In this document: piece after piece, positions 8,634-16,474 of the stretch | Position numbering within the stretch: position 1 is the stretch's first letter | Layout of the letters: each line of letters begins with the position of its first letter | Assembly: GCA_045579745.1 (NCBI GenBank) | Contig: JAZNMQ010000018.1 | Span: 1-49,417, forward strand | Length of the DNA: 49,417 nucleotides | Direction of reading: 5' to 3' | DNA from: Flemingiibacterium sp045579745 | GTDB taxonomy: Bacteria; Bacillota; Clostridia; Oscillospirales; CAG-272 | Program-made: the position numbers and the translations under genes | Notes under the pieces: model-generated | What the model saw: the letters and a program-made list of their open reading frames with translations, nothing else | What the model was told of the DNA's origin: nothing | Databases searched by the model: none

Positions 8634-9491
8634 ATGACTTCTATCGAGCTTAAAAATGTATCATATATCTATTCACCCGACACTCCGTTTAAAAAAGTCG
8701 CGCTCGATGACGTTTCGCTGACGATCAACGGCGGCTGTATAACGGGACTTATGGGACACACGGGTTCGGGAAAATCAACGCTTGTTCAGCTGTTTAACGG
8801 GCTTAACAAGCCTACCTCGGGCAGTGTTCTTGTCGGTGGAGAGGATATTTGGGAGAATCCCAAGCAGATTCGCAAATTCCGCTTCAAGGTGGGACTTGTG
8901 TTTCAATATCCCGAATATCAGCTCTTTGAGGAAACTGTTCGCCGCGATATAGCGTTTGGACCGACCAACATGGGACTTTCTCCCGAGGAGGTTGCAAGCC
9001 GCGTTGACGAGGCGGCACGATTCTGCGGAATTTCCACAGAGATGCTTGAAAAATCGCCGTTCGATCTGTCGGGCGGTCAAAAAAGACGCGTTGCAATCGC
9101 GGGAATTATGGCGATGGAGCCTGAGGTTTTGGTTCTTGACGAGCCTGCGGCAGGTCTTGATCCGATGGGTCGCGAGGAGATTCTCGGCGGTATTCGCTCC
9201 TATCAAAGACAGCGCGGCAATACCGTTATTATCGTTTCCCACTCGATGGAGGACATGGCAAGATATTCAGACGAGATTATAGTAATGAACAAAGCCAAGG
9301 TTTTCATGCAGGGAAAAACTGCTGAGATTTTCGACCGTGCTGAGGAGCTTGTTGAGGTTGGACTTTCCGTTCCGCAGATCACCGAGCTCATGAACAAGCT
9401 TCGCGCACGCGGACTTGATGTAGCGCACGGTATTTATACGGTAGATGACGCTAAGGCTGCAATATCTTCCTTACTGGAGGGCAAAGCTTGA
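8634..9491 (+). CDS. ecfA2: Energy-coupling factor transporter ATPase EcfA2
   Basis: 285 residues. Partner ATPase of EcfA1. Walker A GHTGSGKST at 41-49, Q-loop FQYPEYQLFEETV (the Y-P-E-Y-Q form typical of EcfA2) at about 90-102, signature LSGGQKRRV at 145-153 and Walker B VLVLDEPAAGLD at about 165-176. The end of the coding sequence overlaps the first of three hairpins in the ecfA2-ecfT spacer (see 9486-9605). Confidence 0.95.
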   Translation: MTSIELKNVSYIYSPDTPFKKVALDDVSLTINGGCITGLMGHTGSGKSTLVQLFNGLNKPTSGSVLVGGEDIWENPKQIRKFRFKVGLVFQYPEYQLFEETVRRDIAFGPTNMGLSPEEVASRVDEAARFCGISTEMLEKSPFDLSGGQKRRVAIAGIMAMEPEVLVLDEPAAGLDPMGREEILGGIRSYQRQRGNTVIIVSHSMEDMARYSDEIIVMNKAKVFMQGKTAEIFDRAEELVEVGLSVPQITELMNKLRARGLDVAHGIYTVDDAKAAISSLLEGKA

Positions 9492-9605
9492 AAATAAATT
9501 TTCAAGCCCTCTTTTGTGGCTCTACTTCGGTCATTGACCGAAGTTTTGCTGAAGCAAACCGCGCCCCAAGGAGGGCAGAAAGGAAGCTTCCGCTGCGGCG
9601 GAAGC
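9486..9605 (+). other. Hairpin-rich spacer between ecfA2 and ecfT
   Basis: Three stem-loops in series: GCTTGAAAA/TTTTCAAGC at 9486-9507 (9 bp, 4-nt loop, overlapping the ecfA2 stop), ACTTCGGTC/GACCGAAGT at 9524-9544 (9 bp, 3-nt loop, followed by TTTTGCT) and GCTTCCGC/GCGGAAGC at 9586-9605 (8 bp, 4-nt loop), which ends one base before the ecfT ATG. An AAGGAGG sequence lies at 9568-9574. The third hairpin sits between the purine-rich ribosome site and the start codon. This may be processing or attenuation structure, or a remnant of a dispersed palindromic repeat. Confidence 0.6.
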
Positions 9606-9606
9606 A

Positions 9607-10440
9607 ATGGTCCTAAGGATGATAAAGGATATCACACTCGGACAGTTTTTTCCGGGAAATACTGTTCTTCACCGTCTTGACCCACGCCTGAAGATCGTTC
9701 TGACCATCATTTACATCGTCGCTATCTTTATGGCGAAAAACATTTTCAGCTTTGCGGCGATAGTTTTGAGCGCCATCGTTCTTGTTTTAATTTCGAATAT
9801 CTCGTGGAAAACCATTATAAAGAGCATGAAGCCCTTAATTTTCGTGCTTGCGTTTACAACATTCTTCAATCTCTTCTGGACAACGGGCGAAACGCTGCTT
9901 GTTAGCGTATGGATAATCAACGTTTATCTTGAAGGCGTATATTACGCGGTTATGATGATTCTTCGAATTACGACGCTTCTTGTCGGTACGACGGTCATGC
10001 TGACCTACACGACCTCGCCGATCATGCTGACGGACGGACTTGAAAGGCTTTTAGCGCCGCTCAGAGTTCTTCACATCCCTGTGCATGAATTTTCGATGAT
10101 GATGACGATTGCTCTGCGCTTCATTCCGACGCTTATCGAGGAAACCGATAAGATCATGTCGGCTCAAAAGGCGCGCGGTGCGGATTTTGAATCGGGAAGC
10201 CTTGCACAGCGTGCAAAAGCGCTTGTGCCGATTCTGATACCGCTTTTCATCTCGGCATTCAGACGCGCTGATGAGCTTGCAACCGCGATGGAATGCCGCT
10301 GTTACAGAGGCGGCGACGGGCGTACCCGTATGACCGAATTGACGCTTGAGGCTCATGATTATATCTTTTCACTCGGAATGATTCTGTTCCTTACGCTGAT
10401 TATCGCGCTGAACTTCATTCCGACGGCGATTTCGTTATGA
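9607..10440 (+). CDS. ecfT: Energy-coupling factor transporter transmembrane protein EcfT
   Basis: 277 residues. Membrane scaffold that couples EcfA1/A2 to exchangeable S components. The N-terminal ITLGQFFPGNTVLHRLDPR motif, several hydrophobic helices (about 30-70, 100-130, 245-275) and the two coupling-helix motifs (KARGADFESG at about 193 and CYRGGDG at about 233) identify the family. The start is uncertain: the ATG at 9607 directly follows a hairpin, while the ATG at 9619 gives the usual MIKDITLGQ N-terminus but has AAGG touching the start codon. The 3' end overlaps truA by 4 nt (ATGA). Confidence 0.93.
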   Translation: MVLRMIKDITLGQFFPGNTVLHRLDPRLKIVLTIIYIVAIFMAKNIFSFAAIVLSAIVLVLISNISWKTIIKSMKPLIFVLAFTTFFNLFWTTGETLLVSVWIINVYLEGVYYAVMMILRITTLLVGTTVMLTYTTSPIMLTDGLERLLAPLRVLHIPVHEFSMMMTIALRFIPTLIEETDKIMSAQKARGADFESGSLAQRAKALVPILIPLFISAFRRADELATAMECRCYRGGDGRTRMTELTLEAHDYIFSLGMILFLTLIIALNFIPTAISL

Positions 10441-11189
10441 AGATTTTACTTGAGCTTAGCTATATCGGCACGGGCTTTGCAGGCTTTCAGGTTCAGCCTG
10501 ACAAGGCAACCGTTCAATCGGCAATTCAGGATGCGATCGAAGCTGTTTACGGCGAAAGATACGATGTCAAGGGCACATCGCGAACCGATGCAGGCGTTCA
10601 CGCGCTGCAGTTCTTCGCAACATTCGAAACGGAGCGCGAAATTCCGCTTGACAGACTTCCCCTCGCGCTTAACAATAACTGCGACCCGAGGCTTGCGTTT
10701 ATTTCGGCACGCGAGGTTCCCGAGGAGTTTCATGTCCGTCACGACGTGAAACTGAAAGAATACGAATATGTCATACGCAATTCGCCGATTCCCGACCCGT
10801 TTCAAATTCGGAGATATGCGCGAATCGCAAAGCCGCTTTCATCTGATCAGATCGCGCTTATGCGCCGTGCGAGCGAACAATTTTTAGGAAAACACGATTA
10901 TTGCGGCTTTATGTCGTCGGGCTCGTCGGTCGTTGACACAGTTCGTGAGATTTATTATCTCGAAATTATCGAGGACGGCGATTATCTCAGAATAAGAATC
11001 GCCGCGAACGGATTTTTATACAACATGGTTCGCATTATCGTCGGCACGCTGATTGACGTTGCGCGAAAAAGGATCGATATCGGCGAGCTCTGCGAAATCA
11101 TCGCCTCGAAAAGCAGATGCAGAGCAGGCTTTACCGCTCCGCCCGAGGGGCTTTATCTTAGAAGAATCGAATTTAATTCTGATTTATAA
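10437..11189 (+). CDS. truA: tRNA pseudouridine(38-40) synthase TruA
   Basis: 250 residues. Converts U38-U40 of the tRNA anticodon arm to pseudouridine. Catalytic Asp51 is in the GTSRTDAGVHA motif; FLYNMVRIIVGTL and the C-terminal GLYL segment are further hallmarks. The ATG overlaps the ecfT stop, so the two are probably translationally coupled. The ecfA1-ecfA2-ecfT-truA order is a classical Firmicutes arrangement, normally downstream of ribosomal protein genes that are absent here. Confidence 0.96.
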   Translation: MKILLELSYIGTGFAGFQVQPDKATVQSAIQDAIEAVYGERYDVKGTSRTDAGVHALQFFATFETEREIPLDRLPLALNNNCDPRLAFISAREVPEEFHVRHDVKLKEYEYVIRNSPIPDPFQIRRYARIAKPLSSDQIALMRRASEQFLGKHDYCGFMSSGSSVVDTVREIYYLEIIEDGDYLRIRIAANGFLYNMVRIIVGTLIDVARKRIDIGELCEIIASKSRCRAGFTAPPEGLYLRRIEFNSDL

Positions 11190-11209
11190 CAACTTTTTGG
11201 AGGTACACT

Positions 11210-12277
11210 ATGCGTTACAAGGATGATTGGGATTTAGCGAAAAAACGAATCGAAGCGTTTTGGCAGGGGGAGATTATCGACCGTTGCTGTATAAGCATTA
11301 AAACACCCAAATTAGCTCAAATGCCAAGACCTAAGTTTCAGCCCAAAACCTACGAGGACAACGTAAAATATTGGACTGATCCCGAAATTATCATCGAGCG
11401 CGAGCGACTTCGCATGGAGAATACATACTATGCTGGCGAAGCATTTCCCGCGATTTTCGTTAACCTCGGAGCAGGCGGTCACGCAGGCTTTTTCAAGGGA
11501 GAAAAGCATCAGTTTGGCGAATCGGTGTGGTTTTTCCCCGGAATTTCCGACCCGCGCGAGGTCGAATTTGACGAGAACAGCTTCCTGTTTAAGAAAACGG
11601 TTGAGCTTGCTAAGGCGTTTGCCGAGGACAGCAAGGGCGATTACATGGTTTCGATGCCCGACTCAACGGGAAATGCCGATGCGCTTTCGCATCTTCTTGG
11701 CCCCGATGAGCTCCTTCCGCTGATGCTTGAAGATGAGGAGGGTGTTCACGAGGCTCTTGACAAGATTCAGCTTTCCTATGAGCGTGTAATGAGAGATGTT
11801 TACGCGGCGGTTAAGGATGTTAACGAGGGTGGAAGCGTTGTCGATTGGCTTGATATTTGGATGCCGGGCTTCGGCGCTCAGATGCAGTCGGATATGTCGG
11901 TTATGATTTCTAACCCCATGTTCAAGGAATTTATCATGCCTGAGCTAACTGCGCAGTGCAAATTCCTCGATTATCCGCTCTACCACTTCGACGGAACCGA
12001 GCAGATTCGCCACCTTGACGATATTCTCTCAATCCCCGAGCTCCGCGCGATTCAGTGGACTCAGGTTACGGGTCAAAAGCCTTGCACCGAGTATTTCGAC
12101 GAGCTTAGAAAGATTCAGACGGCAGGAAAGAAGCTCATTATTATCGTTAATCCCGATCAGATCGAGCCTATTATGGAGAATCTCTCCTCAAAGGGTCTTT
12201 ACCTCAAAATTTACGGCTGGGATCCCGAGGCTTCGGACGAAATCATCAAAAAGGTTGCAAAGCTCACACACGAATAA
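11210..12277 (+). CDS. URO-D-fold protein (uroporphyrinogen decarboxylase/corrinoid methyltransferase family)
   Basis: 355 residues, cytosolic. The pattern resembles the uroporphyrinogen decarboxylase-like TIM-barrel superfamily, which includes the MtaA/CmuA methyltransferases: MPDSTGNADALSHLLGPDELL, SVVDWLDIWMPGFGAQMQSDMS, a conserved YPLYHFDGTEQIRHLDD strand and IQWTQVTGQKP. True HemE landmarks (the N-terminal RQAGR-type motif) are not seen and no heme genes are near, so a methyl-transfer or unknown role is more likely than porphyrin decarboxylation. It follows truA by 20 bp with its own strong GGAGG site and ends at the hairpin at 12357. Confidence 0.7.
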   Translation: MRYKDDWDLAKKRIEAFWQGEIIDRCCISIKTPKLAQMPRPKFQPKTYEDNVKYWTDPEIIIERERLRMENTYYAGEAFPAIFVNLGAGGHAGFFKGEKHQFGESVWFFPGISDPREVEFDENSFLFKKTVELAKAFAEDSKGDYMVSMPDSTGNADALSHLLGPDELLPLMLEDEEGVHEALDKIQLSYERVMRDVYAAVKDVNEGGSVVDWLDIWMPGFGAQMQSDMSVMISNPMFKEFIMPELTAQCKFLDYPLYHFDGTEQIRHLDDILSIPELRAIQWTQVTGQKPCTEYFDELRKIQTAGKKLIIIVNPDQIEPIMENLSSKGLYLKIYGWDPEASDEIIKKVAKLTHE

Positions 12278-12356
12278 TTTTGTTGCTATACGATTTTATA
12301 AAAAAACGGACGATTCTCGCTGCATTCTTAGCGGAGAAATGATGGGCACAAAAATT

Positions 12357-12384
12357 TCGGCAGAGAACTTGTTTTCTCTGCCGA
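12357..12384 (+). terminator. Intrinsic terminator after the URO-D-like gene
   Basis: TCGGCAGAGAA pairs with TTCTCTGCCGA (11 bp, about 6-nt loop), followed by TTTGTGG. The U-run is short. A promoter -35 element lies in its loop and 3' arm (see 12369-12397). Confidence 0.55.
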
Positions 12385-12397
12385 TTTGTGGTATAAT
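12369..12397 (+). promoter_or_regulatory. Sigma-A-type promoter overlapping a terminator and reading into the MITE
   Basis: TTGTTT at 12369-12374 and TATAAT at 12392-12397, 17 bp apart. The -35 lies in the loop/3' arm of the terminator hairpin. Transcription would enter the palindromic repeat at 12409 and reach the ParB-like gene at 12664. The rest of the 386-bp gap (12537-12663) holds an imperfect hairpin at about 12559-12580 and a perfect one, CAGCGTTG/CAACGCTG, at 12581-12600. Confidence 0.55.
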
Positions 12398-12408
12398 GGG
12401 GCTAACGA

Positions 12409-12536
12409 AAAGCCTCCCTTGTATAAAGGGAGGTGGCAGCCGAAGGCTGACGGAGGGATTTTGAAAAAGCCCAAAATAGCAGGAAACAATCCCTCAGTCG
12501 CTAACGCGACAGCTCCCTTTACACAAGGGAGCCTTT
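12409..12536. repeat. MITE-like palindromic repeat, copy 1
   Basis: 128 bp with imperfect terminal inverted repeats of about 48 bp: the left end begins AAAGCCTCCCTTGTATAAAG and the reverse complement of the right end begins AAAGGCTCCCTTGTGTAAAG. Each arm has two nested stem-loops: CTCCCTT..AAGGGAG at both ends, CAGCC-GAA-GGCTG on the left and GTCGC-TAAC-GCGAC on the right, then (C)GGAGGGATT / (T)GAGGGATT. No ORF or transposase inside. A second copy lies at 44914-45055. Confidence 0.8.
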
Positions 12537-12663
12537 GGACGCGCTCGTTCATCTTTAGGGGTATGGGCTTTGCCCTATGCCAGCGTTGCTTACAACGCTG
12601 TAATACAAAGGCGAAACTGGCGATAAAACAGAACAATAAATAAGAATTTGACGAGGAATGAAT

Positions 12664-13029
12664 ATGGAGCAAAAATATCAGATTGGTAATGAATATGGGT
12701 CTATAATGTGGGACATCGAAAAGCTCCTCAGAGATATTAAAAAGTTTAGAATAAAAACATTTGATGTTGAAAATCTTGCTCTAAACAATCCGTTTCACGG
12801 AAACAGAGAATATGCTATGACTACCGATATTACTCAACCTCTAATTATTGTCAATCTAACAGACAATATAGATAAGCTAATTGATGGCAATCATAGATTG
12901 CAAAAGGCATTGAAACTTGGTATAGCAACAATCGATGCTTATTATCTGTCATTTGAAGAACATTGTAACTATATTGTTGATTTTAACGAGAGTATATATC
13001 GCCATGTTGTAAGCCATTGGAAAAAGTAA
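12664..13029 (+). CDS. ParB/sulfiredoxin-like nuclease-domain protein
   Basis: 121 residues. The ATG at 12664 is favoured because GAGGA at 12653-12657 lies 6 nt upstream; the ATG at 12658 overlaps this site. PLIIVNLTDNIDKLIDGNHRLQKA resembles the ParB/Srx-like fold, in which the G(N)HR motif binds or cleaves nucleotide phosphates. No HTH domain and no ParA partner are present, so partitioning is unlikely. The gene is markedly A/T-rich compared with its neighbours and sits beside a MITE, suggesting acquired DNA. Specific function unknown. Confidence 0.65.
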   Translation: MEQKYQIGNEYGSIMWDIEKLLRDIKKFRIKTFDVENLALNNPFHGNREYAMTTDITQPLIIVNLTDNIDKLIDGNHRLQKALKLGIATIDAYYLSFEEHCNYIVDFNESIYRHVVSHWKK

Positions 13030-13052
13030 ATTCCAATTTATCGAATAGCAAA

Positions 13053-13081
13053 CCCCGACAGACATTGAAAATCTGTCGGGG
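13053..13081 (+). terminator. Intrinsic terminator after the ParB-like gene
   Basis: CCCCGACAGA/TCTGTCGGGG stem (10 bp, 9-nt loop) followed by CTAATTATTTGTTT. It lies 24 bp after the stop, between convergent genes, so it may also stop minus-strand reading. Confidence 0.75.
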
Positions 13082-13172
13082 CTAATTATTTGTTTACTGC
13101 GGATCAAATAAGGTGAGTTGATTTAAGATTTCTCCGCTAATTTTGCACGCCGTTGCTCGTCCGTTTTTTCTA

Positions 13173-14840
13173 TTACTCATATTCGTAGTTTGGCAAAAAT
13201 TCGTAGTATACCTGCGTATTGGGATCGATGCCGCAGAGCTTTAGCAGTACGACGCGGTGATACGGGTCGTCGTAGGGCATCGTGTATTTGTATTCATGGT
13301 AGGGAAGATAGTAAAGCACGAGATAATCCCCACCGTTTTGAGTAAATTCGCGGATGTTCTCGCGATTCATTTGGTGAACCTCGAGATTTGATGCGTAGCC
13401 GCTTGCGACAGTCGAAAACTGTGCAAGGCAGATTGCAACCGCTGCAATCGAGGCGAGCTGCTTTGCGTCGGGCTTTTTTGTTATCATCACGCCTGAAATG
13501 AACACGAGCGCGAACACAACTGCGAGCACGGGGAATGAGATTCGCACGTTTGGAAGCAATGCGAACGCGCAGACTGCAATAAGAATGTACATCGCGGCTT
13601 CTTTATGCTTTAGTATTCGCGAGGTGAGAACGACCATAGCTGTGACAAGGCTGATAGTCAGCGTTCTCGGGCCGTAGATAGGCGACAGGAGCATCGCGCC
13701 TTGAACTGCCAGGGTACACCACACAAAATAGAGCTCATCGATCTCGCCGCGCGTGAAATATCGAACGGCGGTGTAGATCATCGCCGCAAGTATCGGAAGC
13801 ACGATCAGCATATCAAAAAAGATATTCAAAAAGAGCTCGCTGTTGGAGTTTATCGCGTAGATGTACACGCCGAGGTCAAACGATGTTATGCCGAGAAGTA
13901 TAAGCGATAGAATCGGGCGTTTTCCCTCACGGTAATATTTATACGCCGCATGGAGAATTACGATGTAAAGAAGCACGATGATCGCACAAAGTCCGTTGCG
14001 GTTCAAAATCGTCGCTGACAGCGTTTTTAAATTGGTTCCGATTTTGCCGATCAGGCTGAGGCTGTAAAAATCGGGGTAATACTCCATTCTCACCGAGTTT
14101 CCTGGGGCTAAAAAGAGCGTGCACATTCCGACAATTGATGCGATAAGCGAGCCAATGTATGAGGGCTTCGGTGCACGGCGCTTTACAACGATGCAGGAAA
14201 CGATAAAACAGCAAGCAACAAGAAACGCCGCCGCGGAAGCCTGCTCGGTCGTAGCTGACGCAAAAAGGGCAATCGGAATCAGCGACCAGCTTCCCTTAAG
14301 CGTTTCAAAGTCGCGTCTGAAAAGATAGTAGAAAAAGAGCGTCAGAACGGCAGGGAAGAGGTAATTCATCATTCCCGTCGCCCAGTAAATACTTTGGCGG
14401 AGAATTGGCAGACCTGTTGCCGCGAAAATCGCGCATGAGATAACGAGCGCGCGCTTGTAATTCTCGCGAATTTCGTTAGCCTCATTCTCGTCGGTGCAAG
14501 GCTTGTAGGTTTTTGCCGCTAATTTTGCAACGAGAATAACGAGTGCTCCGACGCAGAGGATGTTGAAGATCCGCCATGGAATGAACGACCATCCTATAAG
14601 AAGCTCGTCAAGCAGATGCACCAAGGCTCTGCCGTTGACGGTTTCATAGTGAAGAATATTCTCGTCGATAAAGTAGTTACTACCGTTTCTGACGAATGCC
14701 GCGTAGTAGTAATCGTCGCCGAAGTAGGTCGTGAAAAATGTGATCAGCGAATGGATCAGCATAAAAACGCCGAACGTTAAATAATGGTAGTTGTTTTTTA
14801 AAATGTTTGGAATCTTTTTGTACATAATAAATTTCAGCAT
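13173..14840 (-). CDS. Polytopic membrane protein, DUF6056/GT-C glycosyltransferase-like
   Basis: 555 residues from the ATG at 14840, which overlaps the upstream stop; a GTG at 14849 would add three residues. Roughly a dozen hydrophobic helices. A TTYFGDDYYYAAFV segment follows the first helix, placing acidic residues in an extracytoplasmic loop as in GT-C enzymes that use lipid-linked sugars. RQSIYWATGMMNYLFPA and SATTEQASAAAF are further conserved-looking blocks. It is downstream of and overlaps the SIMPL gene. Transfer of a sugar to a surface polymer is inferred only from the topology. Confidence 0.7.
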   Translation of the reverse strand: MLKFIMYKKIPNILKNNYHYLTFGVFMLIHSLITFFTTYFGDDYYYAAFVRNGSNYFIDENILHYETVNGRALVHLLDELLIGWSFIPWRIFNILCVGALVILVAKLAAKTYKPCTDENEANEIRENYKRALVISCAIFAATGLPILRQSIYWATGMMNYLFPAVLTLFFYYLFRRDFETLKGSWSLIPIALFASATTEQASAAAFLVACCFIVSCIVVKRRAPKPSYIGSLIASIVGMCTLFLAPGNSVRMEYYPDFYSLSLIGKIGTNLKTLSATILNRNGLCAIIVLLYIVILHAAYKYYREGKRPILSLILLGITSFDLGVYIYAINSNSELFLNIFFDMLIVLPILAAMIYTAVRYFTRGEIDELYFVWCTLAVQGAMLLSPIYGPRTLTISLVTAMVVLTSRILKHKEAAMYILIAVCAFALLPNVRISFPVLAVVFALVFISGVMITKKPDAKQLASIAAVAICLAQFSTVASGYASNLEVHQMNRENIREFTQNGGDYLVLYYLPYHEYKYTMPYDDPYHRVVLLKLCGIDPNTQVYYEFLPNYEYE

Positions 14841-15490
14841 AGCGCCCACACAAATGTGACGCTGTCCTTTATTGAAATATCCTCAGGCTCGATTTCGGGT
14901 GCAGCTTTGTAGGAAGCCATAAGCGGCATGCAGTCGTTTGAAAGCGAGTAGCGCGTCGGGGAGATAACACTAAGCTCGCCCCAATTGTAGTCGATGGAAA
15001 CGAGCTCGCCGAGTGTTGCTCCCGAGGCTTTAGCTAAAATTTCAGCTTTTCGGCGTGCGTTTTGAGTGGCGCTTTCAAGCAAAGCCTCGTTTATAGCAGT
15101 CGCATCCTTTAGCGTGAATGCGATTGAAAGCTCGGGCGAAACCTTGCTCTCGGTAATGGCTCTCAAAACCTCAGCGAGGCGTTTGTTGTCAAAATCGAAG
15201 CTCAGCTTTAAGCTGTAAGCGCAGACATAGCCTGCAAAAATCGAGTGATAGCTTCCGTTTTCGTCGCGCTGATTTTCATACTCAGTGCGCACGTTGAAGC
15301 TTGTGGTTTTGAGATCTTCCTTTTTAAATCCGAGGGAAGTTATTGCGTCCTGAAGCTTTATGATTTTCTCAGCTGAGCTATTCATGGCTTCGTCGTAGCT
15401 CTTGCTTTTTGCTTCGAGGTTTAGCAAAATTGTAATGCAGTCGGGGCGTGCGGATGCGCTTCCGACGCCTTTTATTGTGATCGTTTTCAT
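14834..15490 (-). CDS. SIMPL (DUF541) domain protein
   Basis: 218 residues covering one SIMPL/DUF541 domain: ITIKGVGSASARPDCITILL at the N-terminus, SYDEAMNSSAEKIIKL helix, AFTLKDATAINEALLESATQNARRKAEILAKASGATLGEL, and a C-terminal strand VTFVWALC. Unlike many homologues it has no signal peptide, so it is probably cytoplasmic. An AGAAGGG ribosome site precedes the ATG. It overlaps the membrane protein gene downstream by 7 nt, suggesting co-expression. Biochemical role of the family is not settled. Confidence 0.82.
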   Translation of the reverse strand: MKTITIKGVGSASARPDCITILLNLEAKSKSYDEAMNSSAEKIIKLQDAITSLGFKKEDLKTTSFNVRTEYENQRDENGSYHSIFAGYVCAYSLKLSFDFDNKRLAEVLRAITESKVSPELSIAFTLKDATAINEALLESATQNARRKAEILAKASGATLGELVSIDYNWGELSVISPTRYSLSNDCMPLMASYKAAPEIEPEDISIKDSVTFVWALC

Positions 15491-15591
15491 TATATCACCC
15501 TTCTTTATTTGAAATGTTCTTTAGCTATATTATACTATTTTCGCCGCATACTGTCAAGTGCGAACTGCGCGTGATGTGTGTATAAATTATA

Positions 15592-15612
15592 ACCACCGGC
15601 TTAGCCGGTGGT
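15592..15612 (-). terminator. Hairpin downstream of the TPR-like gene
   Basis: ACCACCGGC/GCCGGTGGT perfect 9-bp stem with a 3-nt loop, 19 bp after the stop of the minus-strand gene. On that strand it is followed by TATAATTTATAC, a weak U-tract. It could equally be a small dispersed palindrome. Confidence 0.5.
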
Positions 15613-15630
15613 CATGATAATATGACGGTA

Positions 15631-16350
15631 TTACAAATTTTTCTTTAAGAAAACAAGTGCTTCATCCGAGGGGTTTACCATCAATGCAAAAAGGGCTTTA
15701 TGCTTTTTCAGAATTCGGTCTGTATCTGAAGTGATTTCAATTCCCATGGCGCGCAATGCGTTACTGCACGCGATCCTTTTTGCATTCTTATCTTTATTCT
15801 TGTTCGCAATGATGATTTCAACCAAAGAACGATAAAACATATTCTTTCTAAGATTGAAAGTAATCTCGTCTCCCGTAAACATCTTATCATATAATTCTTG
15901 CAAATACGGTGTATATGTGAAATGACTGCAGTGTAATTCCATGCGGGCGATGAGATGTGAAAAATATGATTCCATAACCGGAGAGTACTCTTCAATGACA
16001 GAGGCCTTTTGCAGGTTGAGCTTTGCTAACGCATAATTTCCTATATCCTCGTATGCCATTCCCATATGCTCGTATGCCATTCTCAAATAAAAATCTGCTG
16101 CTCTCTGATGTTCAGGTGCTTCTTTTGGGTGGATTTCAATACCGTATTCGATTAAGCGAATGGCATCTTCATAATTTTTCTTTCTTCGCTCTTCGTCGGC
16201 TTCTGATGTGCGAAGATGATATGCCGTTATATAGCAGTGCTGACACCGCAAGAGCGCCGGAACTCGTTTTAGAGAAAGCTTTAACTCTTCAAATAATTCT
16301 TCGGAAAGACCATTTGTTGCAATTAGTTGTTCAACTTCGGCAATTTTCAA
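15631..16350 (-). CDS. TPR-like helical repeat protein of unknown function
   Basis: 239 residues. The start is a TTG at 16350 preceded by a strong AAGGTGGTGAT site. Mostly helical: YEDAIRLIEYGIEIHPKEA, FYLRMAYEHMGMAYEDIGN and YALAKLNLQKASVIEEYS read as two to three TPR units (about 58-125), followed by a helical C-terminal part ending with the DTDRILKKHKALFAL segment. No signal peptide or enzymatic motif. More A/T-rich than its neighbours. It resembles the C-terminal TPR parts of XRE-TPR regulators but has no HTH. Confidence 0.65.
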   Translation of the reverse strand: MKIAEVEQLIATNGLSEELFEELKLSLKRVPALLRCQHCYITAYHLRTSEADEERRKKNYEDAIRLIEYGIEIHPKEAPEHQRAADFYLRMAYEHMGMAYEDIGNYALAKLNLQKASVIEEYSPVMESYFSHLIARMELHCSHFTYTPYLQELYDKMFTGDEITFNLRKNMFYRSLVEIIIANKNKDKNAKRIACSNALRAMGIEITSDTDRILKKHKALFALMVNPSDEALVFLKKNL

Positions 16351-16407
16351 AATATCACCACCTTAATTGCATTATATCACACGCCCGGCAAAAAGTCAAA
16401 TCCTCGC

Positions 16408-16437
16408 AGTATAAATCCCCTTGTTTTACAGATACTA
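16408..16437 (+). promoter_or_regulatory. Possible sigma-G (forespore) promoter of spoVT
   Basis: AGTATA at 16408-16413 and GATACTA at 16431-16437 with 17 bp between, close to the sigma-G pattern TGAATA-N17-CATACTA, about 38 bp before the start. spoVT is sigma-G-dependent in Bacillus subtilis, which supports the reading. No sigma-A hexamers are seen here. Confidence 0.45.
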
Positions 16438-16474
16438 TTTCCGTAGCATTTGTTTACAAAGGAGATTAATATAT

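Noticed and set aside
12328..12672. Frames of 85-149 codons on both strands over the gap after the URO-D-like gene
   Set aside because: They run through the palindromic MITE and hairpins; the palindrome gives matched frames on both strands without start signals.
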